A DNA stretch of 64,000 bases from NCBI GenBank assembly GCA_030141605.1, contig JAQGDQ010000295.1:124001-188000 (forward strand), written 5' to 3'. Under the pieces are notes generated by a model that was not told where the DNA came from, searched no databases, and saw nothing but the letters and a program-made list of their open reading frames with translations. The first letter of the stretch is position 1; each line of letters starts with the position of its first letter. This DNA is from Tubiluchus corallicola (Eukaryota; Priapulida; Priapulimorpha; Priapulimorphida; Tubiluchidae). The position numbers were made by a program, and so were the translations under genes. Positions 46,901-58,900 of this stretch are shown here, piece by piece.

Positions 46901-49900
46901 CAAGAAATTTAACTTTTGGAAGGTTTTTGTTGGTACAAAGTTGCTGCATGTTAAAATGCTACGTAGGCTACCTTTTGGCACCAGTTAGGTCTTACTGCTG
47001 TTGTTGTTTTGTTTAGATTCTAATTTGTTACTTTTTTGAGCCATTTAAACGTTAAAAATTAGATTGTCTGTTTGCCGCTGTTAAATGTTAAATCAAAGTT
47101 TCATTGATTATTATTGTATGTGGTTAAGAAGCTCGTGACTAGAAAGCTGATAATGTGTTAGTACTTCTTGACATTTCGGCACACGGCAAGCCAGCGGGAA
47201 CCCAGAATCAATCAGAGCTAAACTCATGATCAAGGATAACATTCTATGGTAAGTCACTTAATCGGAAGAGGTTCTGATGCCACTTAGTCACAATCTCATG
47301 CATATGCATCCTTCCTCAAGGAGGTAAATGGCCATAATCGGTTTCGCGAATCAGAACACCCAGGATGAGTATCGAACCTAGGTTGCCACTAACACTAGGT
47401 TACCCATACACCCGAAGCAGACACACTTGACAACTTGACTATTTAGCTCGTTTCATTTAACATTTCATGTGCAACAAACGCTTAGCTTTCACATCAATAT
47501 TTGTTCTCCTTTAGGTGATTGTTCACATGATAGGGAAGAAGAGTGTGAACGGGCCACATCCGGAGTCAAATGTGTTTGGAATTCAGCAAATGATTCTTGT
47601 CTTGTCTTATCTGAAGCTTTACAAGCACTCACCATAGATGATATCGTGGAAAAATGCCCCGATCCAGGTATGATTGTTTATGTGCAGTCTTTCAAATTGT
47701 TTTAATTGCTTCAGACAAAAACTTACTTATGCATTTCTTACGATGTGTGGTAGTTTTACAGATAGACTAGTAAAGTAGTGTTTACTAGATAGACTAGTAA
47801 TTTACAAGTAGTAAAGTAAATTTTACAGAGAAGAATCAAATCATAACTGTCACAGCAAAGCTACATACTCCTTCATTAATAGAAATCAACAATAAATGAT
47901 CATTTTTCTGACTGTAAATAGGCATCATCGAAATGAAAATTGGTATAGTTCAAGAATATAAAGCAATCATGATTTAAAAAAATATACCAATCTGTTTAAT
48001 TGCAGTTGGCGTTTGTGAGCTTGTAAAAAAGTGTGGATGGAGCTTTTCACGTTCACGTTTCATTTTTGTTTTTGCAGCTCCCACATCTCACTTGTGTTGG
48101 ACGTTTTCTGGCAAGAACTGTATGAACTGCTTAGAGAGTAGTTACGACTGTGTTTGGTGTGACAACTCCTGTACTGATTTCTTTCACTGCGATAACAGAA
48201 CTGACCATATAGTAAGTAACGTCTTCGGTTTAATTTCAAAGTAAGCGTTGTTGGCTTGTATGCTAGGTAGTGCTAAATTAAAGCCCAGTTTGCATGTTAT
48301 GGGGTTATTGATTTTTCTTTCTACAATCGGTTATATTTCAATTTTGTTTTTAAGATTTTTTGTGAGACTAATAATTCCTGGTTCCTTTTAAATTTAGAAC
48401 AAAGGCTGGTAGTTAGCAACCTGACTGAAGAAAACGTTCATGTTTGTACCAGTTGGTATGGCAACATAAGGCTACAAAAGTAAAATTCATTAAGATAGGT
48501 TCACACTGGCCTTAATATAGCTACTTCACACTAAATACGTAAAGTGTTTCAATGTTTTCTAATTAACCTATTTTCTATCGTCCATTATTTTCAGCCGATG
48601 GTTAACTCGTCAGCCTGTACGTCGCAGTTCATGCGAACCTGTCGCTACGAGCACACGTGCGCGGGATGCTACGAAAATTATCCTGATAACAATTGTAAAT
48701 GGACTATGTTGGGTTGTGACGATGATGCATATCCATATGGTAAGCACTATATTTTTTATGGATATTCTGCTTTATGCCTAATGTTTAGACTAATATGGAA
48801 ATAAATGTGTTACATCTTTTGTAAATAACAAAGACCAATAATGAAATGGGTCAAAAAGCATTATTGTAAGACACTAAACAGTTAAAGGGCTTAGTGGCCG
48901 CAGTGTTTGCAACCAAGGTTGAGCAGCACTGAAGCTGGTCATAGATGGGTTAATGGATGAGTGACTGCTGGGAGTCACTCTCGGGTTTTATTCACTTGCT
49001 GATTCTGGCAGATTGCCTTATTATGAGAAGCAGGTGCACATCCGAACACGGCTGGAATGGTTCCATCGGCTCAGTGTCAGAGAATTACCTCGATAAGGAG
49101 CAAAGTTTCTGTCTTGCCACGCTGAAGATGCTTTATTGTTGAGTGTTGGATTCCCGCTTGCAGAGTGGGGAACTGCATCTAAAAGAGTATCAAAAGTAAA
49201 AATGTATAAAAAAAGGGTATATTACAATGGCATATTGTGATGGCTATGGAAAGTTTCAAACTGGTGTTTGGCAGAGTTTACTGTAATAGTTTAGTGCAAC
49301 ATACAAAAACTGAGTACTGTAATAATAAAAATAGTAATAATAATTTACTATTTGTAGAGCACATCACATTGGAGATCTGAATGCGCTTTTCAATTTACAA
49401 ATACATACTGTCATTACAAAATGAGTCATTCTTAAAATCCCAAAATTATATAAATTGTAAATAAGCGGTAAACTTATAAGATTTTAAAGTCATCGTAAAA
49501 TTGCATAATGTTCAAACAAAGCTATAATTCCTAATGTATGCAGTACAATAATATATTGTGATAATTACTATATCTACCTATGAATTAACACATGAAAGTG
49601 TCAAAAAGTATCAAATTTGTATGAATTGACAACTTTAGAAAATTGCCAGTGTAAGACTGAGTTTACTTTTAGTGCAATGGATGAAAAAATTAGTACTTTG
49701 TGAGTAGTACTCTATCTAGTTGTAAATTAGTACACTTATTTGAAAGTCTATAACTGATGTTTAATATTTTTAGGTAATGGCCAATGCAAGACTCCCTGTT
49801 CTGAGTTTACTAGTTGTGAGTTTTGTTTGAGCGATTTTGGTGAAAACTGCATGTGGTGTGAAAGCGAGCAAGCTTGCATAACAAAGAATGCTTACTTTAC

Positions 49901-52900
49901 GACGTTTGCTTATGGACAATGCTTAGAATGGCAAACTAATGCAGGCAAATGTTCAGGTACAAGAATTTATGATTTTTTTGTTTATTGCCTATTGGCTCAT
50001 CACAGTTGTAATTAATACAACAGCAGGTTTTTTTGGGCATTATGCTGTCCGATGCTGTTAATGATGTCAATGAAAGACTGACGGACGATATCAAATATTC
50101 ACGGTGCTTAAAGAAAAACCGGACCCAATCTTTAACTACCTATAAAATCTACCTTATAAAATACTGAAAGAAGACATACTATTTTTTCAAGAATGACTTT
50201 CGTAAAAGAATTATTACCACAGAAACGCAATTTTGCATTCGCGTCACTAGTTCTTCATTGTTACATACATTTCGCCATTTGCTAGTTAGAAGCCTGCTTC
50301 TTGGAAACGCGTTGCACAAAAAGCAGATGCTGTTCCTCTCGGTTCAGAAATGTTCTATTGTGATGTAGTAAACATGTTCGAGAGCTCATGCATGAGCAGT
50401 TCCAGTGGTCACTGTTGTATTCAAAATGCTGCCATTACAATTGATTTTATGAATTGTTTTTCAGAAATGAAATGCTCTGGCTTAAAAACATGCGATGCTT
50501 GTTTAAATCATCACGGGTGTGGTTGGTGCGATTCTGGTGATTTTTCCGGCCTAGGTACTTGCATGAATGGGACCTTTGATGGCCCTTTCCAGACCAGGTT
50601 TGATAATTCCACTGTGACCCAATGCTTGCCGTCAAGCTGGTACTACATAAATTGTCCAGGTAGTGTTGTTATATTATATTATCTGTGGCTAAAAGTAATT
50701 GTGCTGAAATAACTACCCTTAAGTGGTCTGGGCATGGACTGTATGGGATATAACTGGACAGGACAGGATGCGATAGAACTGGATTGGACTGGACAGGAGA
50801 GGACAGCATGGAACTAATGCAATCAGGGCTGGATTGGACTAAGCAAGACGGAACAAGATACGATTCGGGACAGGACTGAGGGAAACTGACAGGACTGGAC
50901 TTTAGATGGTTCGGTTTGCAAAGAAATCACAAATTTAGTTTGTAGCAAGTTATGAAAGCATTCATTTAAGCAGCTTGAATCTCAGCTTGATAATACTCTC
51001 TACTTATCTAGCTCTGCTCCAAAGGACATTTGCAAGAATTATATTGAGAAACATTATATTGAGGACTTAGATTATGTTGCCTTGTAATAGTATTAGCAGA
51101 GCTACTGAGTTATTTACTACGTAAAATGTGTTAGCATAGCTGCCCAGATGGCAGAAGGTCTTGGGTTCGAGTCCCAGTAGAGATCAATTTTTCAGACTTT
51201 GTAATTTACTATTGCTTTTGTACGTTATGTAATTAAGCAGTTTAAACATATTTATTTTACTACTTTTGGACTAGGCTACAAAACTGAAACAAAAATCCTC
51301 TGGCTACAGTGATAATACAAATACAATACATGACAGATGTAGTGTACAATTATCTATGCAACAATTAGACAATTAAAGGGAGAACCAACTCTCGAACAGC
51401 ATTCATTGCATTTTAATATACAATTGAAAATATTGAAATCACCAAACAATATATGCACATAGAATACTTTGCTTAAAGATGTAAAAGAAATTTAAATATC
51501 TCTTAGCTCCTGTCAAATGCATGTCTCTGCCGGCATATTTGAAAAAGAATGATGTAAGCTGGTGCCTGCTGGGTAGCGTGAATGCCGTGAGCAAGCTGTG
51601 GTGAAAGTACACGTTGCAAAATTTCTACAGTTTACTAAAAAGTTCAGTCGTTCTGGTGCTCTGTTTAACTATGTTTATGTAGAAATTAGTCATTGGATCA
51701 ATTATGATCAAATTTAAAATGGTTAGATTGCTTTAATCTGCAGGATTGTACCTTAAAATGTGTAAGTAGTATACATTTTTGTTGGCTTTCTGATATGCAT
51801 GTAAACTTGAGAGCACATAGTAGGTACTGGGCAGCTTACTTAGTTTATAGAGTTTGCCGTATAAGTCAAAAAACATTCTGAAGCACCTGGCGGGATAAGT
51901 GTTTCAATTGCACGCAAACTGGATGATGCCATTTTTCATCTAAAATGAGCGCGCCCAAGTGTGAAGTGATCGCAACTTTAAATTGATTTTACTAATTACA
52001 CGACGTGCTTATCACAATTTTATTGCCGAAACTTTCTGACATTTTTATCAAATATTAAAATAAGCTCAACTTTCGTAGAGACTTAGCTTTTGCTTTAAGT
52101 AGAACAAAAATGCGCCATTAGACCTACTACTACTTGCTATTCATTTTTAATTAGCTTAATGATGTCATAGTTCATTTCTTTTGATATTTTCAGCCTGCAA
52201 CTGCAATGGACACGGCTACTGTCCAGAAAATGAGACGTATTGTGTGAATTGTACAAATAATACTGAAGGTGATTTTTGGTATTCTTTCATGTTCTAAACT
52301 AACTTTAGACCTTTAAGTTGCTATCCACATGTAATGGATATTACGTTTTGGGCTGCTTCCGAGGACCTATCTATCTTGCATTATAATTGCGCTATCATAT
52401 GCCCCACCACCTACCTACCCCTTATGTTGATATCGATATCACATTGATGTCGCTTTTTGTACATGCATCGGCAGTGGAGGTGGTGGCAGCCCCAGTTCAC
52501 TGAACTTATTCTCATCGACCCGGTTTTCATGGAGAAATTGAAAAAATGGCAGCCTGATGGGATCAGCACAAAATGGCTGCGCGCGTGTGAAAAAAGCGTG
52601 AAGTCAGATAATGATATCATGACTAAATCACCTACTTACATTGCGTTCTAATGGCGTTATCAAGTCTCCTGGCACCTACCTACCCTAAACTTGATATCGT
52701 TATATGTGGATAGCAACTAAATATCGAGGTAGGTTATGTTGTATGCTGTGGCTAGGGTTGTACGCTTATAACTCCTTTATAATGTGCAAAAATTAAAATG
52801 ATTTTCAAATAATCAATTTCTTTAATTACTGGACTGAGATTATGGAACATTTTAATTAATGATATTAAGCTTTCAAGATCAATTATGATCTTCACCAGAA

Positions 52901-55900
52901 GATTCAAACAATATGTTCTTGAACATTACTAATAAATTCACTTGCTTGTTAGTATAATCTCTAGTTTTTTGTTGTAGCATGCACAAACTCACTTTTCTCT
53001 GATTACTGGCTTTAATGCAGAATTTGATTTGATATCTTTCATCACAACATCTTTTTTAACTCTGTGGCACTCTATCTATCTTTACGTATCTACTTGTTTG
53101 CACTTTATATGTTTATTACATACTTTTTCTTCCTTACACATACTTCCACTGGACTTCTTTTCACAAATGTACTCTCTTGCTAAGCACCCGATTTACATAC
53201 TTGTCTTTTGAGACGTTGACATTGTCACTGATGTTTAAACTATGTGTGTAATGTGCAGATCTAATAAACTACTATTACTCGCAAAAAAATTATTATCATA
53301 CTGCATGTATCACTGTGAAAGAAAGGCAGTGTACTACACCTGTATTTGAACATGGCATTTTTGTTACTTTCTGTGTTATAGATTTTTGGTGTGTTGTAAT
53401 TATGGTTTGTACACGAAAGCTGCTGGTTCATATTTAGATAGTTTTGCATTTCTTCTTTCCGTGTTATAGGTTTTTGGTGCATTGTAATTATGGTTTGTAC
53501 ATGAAAGCCACTGGTTCAAATCTACACAGTTTTGCATTTCTTTCTCATCAATTTTTCTAGTTTTAATCACAAATCCTTCCTATTTTATCGTGTTTTTATT
53601 TAAAATAAACTAAATCATTCACTGATTGATACTGTCACACGATTTCATTTGATTTTATTTGCACTTTTGTGTCATTTTTAGGTGATAACTGTGAAACTTG
53701 TGTTGCTGGTTGGTATGGCAATCCAGAAGGACATGGTGTATGTGAAGGTGACACTTTTTGCTTTTTCTTCTACTTCACAGCTATAGTTACGATTCTAGTC
53801 ATAATTATGTACCATAGGATATATATATATATATATATATATACATAATATGATATACATCGAGTTACCAGAGATTTGGTATAATGAGGACCAAAAAGAA
53901 TTGAAATGAAACAAATGATTTAAAATCATGCATGCAATATCTAAAACTATTTTCTTTGCAAACTTTTTTGCTGAGCTCTGCTACATGTTTATTATTTTAG
54001 TTTTTGTTTATTACAACAATGTGATTGTTATGAAAAGACTGCTTTGTTAAAAATTAGCAAATTATCCATCAATTCAAGATTTCGAGAGGCCTAACTTTTT
54101 AAAGTGCAATTTTATTACTTTTTAAATTCTGATGGAGCATGTTAACAGTGTCTACGGTCTATAATGACATTGCTAATTTTTTAAGTATATATTGAGTATG
54201 CATCCGTAAAAATTAATAGTAAAAGTGAATAAAACTTTTTGTTTGTTAATTAATGCAATTTAATTTTTAATTATAAGAATAGGTACTTTTGTGAACCATA
54301 ATTAATACCATATTAAGAAAAAAGAAGAAAACACGATATTTCAAACCAGCACCACTGTGGTTTTTCTTAAAAACATATTTATTTTTATCATCGTTGGTAT
54401 ACAGAACAAAAAAACTAATTAACAGACCTTTGGAATTGGTTAGTGCTCTAATACAAAGTTGAGACATGTATAATTAGATATCTATATTTATACAGTGACA
54501 TTAAGTGCAATCTAATGGTGTAACATGCTAAATTAATGTTTACTGAATCGCCTTCAAGCTTTTATAAATTCCTGCCTAATATAAAAAATAGTTTTATTTC
54601 GGTCAAGATTGAACTGTAAGTTACTATGTAATAAAGAACAGATTTTAGTTTTGATGTTTAGTTCATTAATATTAACTTGGAGAAAGGTTAACTTGGAGAA
54701 TTACAAGATTAAATAAACTTCGCTCGAGTGCCCCCTCCTCCCAGCAGACATTCCAACATATAGTGCTTAACATTTTCGTAATGATAGCCACACATGCAAT
54801 TGGGACTAGCAATTACCAATGGCATCTTTGCAACCATGTTTTTTGAGATCCTAGTTCAACTGAGAAAATCCCACCCTCAGACGTGTATGATAAATGCTAT
54901 ATGGTCTAGTACCAAGTGAATAATGTTGGTCTCTTTAAAAAGTGAGATGTTTCTTTAATTGTTTGAAAAAAGGCACTTTCGATAGGTATTGACTTTAGAC
55001 AAGGGGGTAAATTATTCCAGTCAAACACGGTTGCAGGGAAGAAAGATGACTGGAAGTAATTGCAGTGAACTTGATATCACGTAAAGGATTTTAAGAAAGG
55101 TAAAAGTCGCGTAAAATTAGTAAATGCTATTTTTGGGTACAGAGTTTATGTATTGCTCACCAAATAAGATTTAATAAGTTTCTGACGTTTTCTCTTTTTT
55201 AAAACTTTTACTTTACAGTAAAAAATGGTGGAGGTTTGAAACGTCGTGTTTAATTTTTTTTTTCTTAATTTTGTGATTGTTCATTAATGTTGTTAATTGA
55301 CCAAATTTAGTGCTAGATTCAAGTGATTAAAGAATTCTATTTTGCAATCTGTTTTTTTTTCTCTTATGCAGAGTGCCTATGTTATCATGGTTTGGATGAA
55401 TGTGATCGCAAAACAGGGAAGTGCACTTGTACGACCAAAGGGGTATATGGACATACATGCGATGGGTATGCTACGAAATTAGTACTGAAATACTATGTTA
55501 AAATTGAAGTCATACTAAACCCTTACTATAATATAAGCTTTTACACCTTAAAATCCTACTCTCATTATGAATATTCAATTTATTTGATTATAAACTTACT
55601 GTTAAACATGTTTATTTTGATTTTTTATCACTTTGTTGTTGGTGGTATTAAATTTGATGGACCGCCATATTTCGTTGCGTGAGACGAATGACGTTATGTA
55701 TACAGTCCCGAGGTCAGCAAAGACCGGTAAACAAACTTCGGTAACCAAAGACACATTCTGTACCTTGTACATCTTTCTCGCCCATTCACGCCAAAGACAC
55801 GAAACTTGGCGATCTTTACGGCAATGCACGTGTTCAAAATTCACAAGAAAAAGGTTAGTTATTTAATTTATAAGTCCTTTTGTTCAATAATAACTATGAA

Positions 55901-58900
55901 TTATTTGTATAATCATAATAATGCGTTAAAAAAACTTCAGCTTCTGTTGTGTTTATAAAGGCCTGTAAAAAACAGCAAAGACAAACTTGCCATGCATGTT
56001 AGGTTTTCTGAGAAGTCTTTATTTTCTAAAGGAAAAAATACATAAAATTTGCTGTGATCAAAGTTTATAGAAATTTGAACAAAATTTTACCAAGCAAAAT
56101 TCGATCTAAAATTAACAATACAGTAGATTTATAACTTAAAGTACTTACTTCATTTGGTTACCCATATAGAGCACACTGTATATGAAGCATGACATGAAGT
56201 TTCTGACAAAAAGTTGCATTTTTCACCATATTTACAAGTAATTGGTAAAAAAGGTGCCAGACTAAGTGACCAAAATCTACCAACAACTGCTTACCTGCCC
56301 AATCAAGTAAGAATATAAAAAAAAAAATTGGCCAAGAATACAATTAATTATATGGGTAATTTGCCCATAACAAGGCCTTTAAGTGAAACCTAATCTTTTT
56401 CTGATGTTGTTGAGTTTCGAGTTCTTTTGCAGTAGGACTTCGAGCCAGTTGAGCAAAAAGAGAAAAAATTTATTCCACTTATAAAAATGTTTTAGCAAAC
56501 AGATGGCTTTGCTTAGTTTAGTACCAGTAACTGCAGAAAAATTCTTTTTAACTGCGTTCTTTAAGAACTAAGTTTAATTCATTAGACCCATTCAATTCAT
56601 TACGTGCGTAATTAACATATAATTAATTAACATGTAATTAATGTATGTAATTCTTTTTTCTTTGCAGCTGTGATGAGGGAAACAACTTTTATGGTGATGC
56701 TATAGATCATACATGTTTCTGTAAGTTTTCACTGGGCAATAGTGGATATCTTTAGTGGGCAGCATGTTAGTACAGACACAGCTGCAGCTGAGAACTGATA
56801 AAATTACATGAAGCATAATAGATTGCAGAAATCAGTGTAAACGTTTTATATATTTTTTGAAGATAACACTATCTGAAAGGACCATCCACATATGACAATA
56901 TAAAGTTTTCGGCCGCTTTCGAGGACCTACCTTGCGTTATAATGGAGTTATCATATCCCCACATCTACGTACCCCTTATATTGATATCAATGTCACACTG
57001 ATGTAGCTTTTTGTACATTTTATTCTTCTTCCTCTCAAAGACAGGCAACAACATCACTTGTGTTATGTAATGGAAAACCATCACCGGTGCAACCCCAATT
57101 CAATGAGTCAGGTAAGTGCAGTCTGATAATGATATCATGACTAAACACCTACCTACCTTGCATTATAGTGGCAGTATCACGTCTCTGGCTACCTGCCTAC
57201 ACTAAACTTGATATCGTTATATGAAGATGGTCCCAAAATACAAGTTGTTAGTAACATATGTACCCATTTTGGTTTCCCACATAAAATGTTTGCACGGGCG
57301 TATCAAGACTTTCTGATGACCTAAGCTGACATTTCTATCCTGCTCATTCCTATTACAAATTTATGGTTGTTTATGTGCTAAGCTTAATATACATTTACTT
57401 GTTGTGTATTAGTAGTATTAGCTAGTAACCTACGTGTCTTTGTTACCGTATATACATGTGTACAAGTCGTCCTTATGTACAAGTCAATGTGCATTTTAAG
57501 ACCAAAAATTTCATCATTTTATATATTACCTGTGTACAAGTCGACCATAAAATATTAAGATCTTCCAGAGCAAATGATGTCAACAATGGCCGAGTATATT
57601 ATACCTACCCGATGTATTTATATAAGTATATATATTCAAGTATATATAAGTATATACATTCATATAGATTCATATATTCAATATATTAATATTGAGGGCC
57701 CTCAATGCAATCCATGATAATGCAGCCTGGCCTTTCATCGTGCATAATTATTTGTAATGCCTTTAACCCTAGGATATCACGGGTCAACATCCGTCGTAAT
57801 GTTTCAGTCGCTGATTTCTCACTTTCTCACATACATTAAAATAAGTTACAGTAATATTTGTTAAATTTGTGAAGTAATGTCAAGATGCGAACATTCTCTG
57901 CTGTGAAGTATCTGCTGAGTGTTTTTTCAGTCCAGTGTATAATGAAGGATTATTTCTTTACATATTCGTATTGTAGACGACTCTTTAGCGACATCTCTCA
58001 AAAACATATCGTAAGTATAAGTGGACCCCAAAAATTTCACCTTAAAATTGCCTCCCAAAAATTCGACTTGTACATAAGTATATACGGCAGTTACATATTT
58101 GCATAGGGGTTATATCAAAAGAGGTTGCGCAGCTGTTTGTGATGTAGTACATTGTAATTGCTTGTTACGCAACTCGTAAATAAAAAGTGAACTCAGTAAC
58201 TGCTTGTGGTGTGTTATAATACGCGCTTTTATCAAAATGAAAGGATACATATTTTTCTAGAAGAACAAAAATTTTTGACCCTGGGCACCTATATTCTGGC
58301 ACCCCTGAAAATTAGGTGCCATAGACTGCAGCCGAGTTAGCCTGTTTGTTAATACGCCCCTGAATGTTTGTGCTGTTGTTTGTACAAACATTGTACTTAC
58401 AACTGACCTAGACTATGGATGCTACAGTCTATTTCTTTGATTCTACTTTGAAATTCTTTCATTCTTTCAGATGTTGCAAGCTTTTGACACCATTTGTGTT
58501 TGGCAGTTACAAATTGTGACTTTTTTTCTTTTTGGTGTTCAGTTTTTCTGGGCAGTACATTTGTTGATTATGTTTTATGGAGACCTTCAGCAACAATGTT
58601 CTTGCATGACATTTCTTTTTCAGATAATATAAGCGTGGGATACGTGTATACTTTGACGTATTCTGGCGAAAGCGACAAATTTATCACAGATTCCAATTTT
58701 ATGTGCAAGCCTTGGAAGGTCGGTATAGCAGTGCTTTTTCCAAATTCACCAATATCCCAGAATATGAGAAATTAAAACATTGTAAGAAGTTTTGCAAATG
58801 CAGGTTTAAAGGGACAATAAAAATTAATTTAAATGTTAGTTAAAACTCTATTGTATTTCGACATGAGCAGTGAAGTTGAGAAGTTGTGAGTATCGTGACT

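Noticed and set aside
48957-49142. Open frame in intron 13, tested as a possible remnant of the lectin domain
   Set aside because: It lies in the 5S-like SINE and has no lectin motif.
58541-58623. Upstream acceptor for attractin exon 20
   Set aside because: Joining here in phase 1 leads to an in-frame stop before the conserved part; the acceptor at 58623 fits the family alignment.
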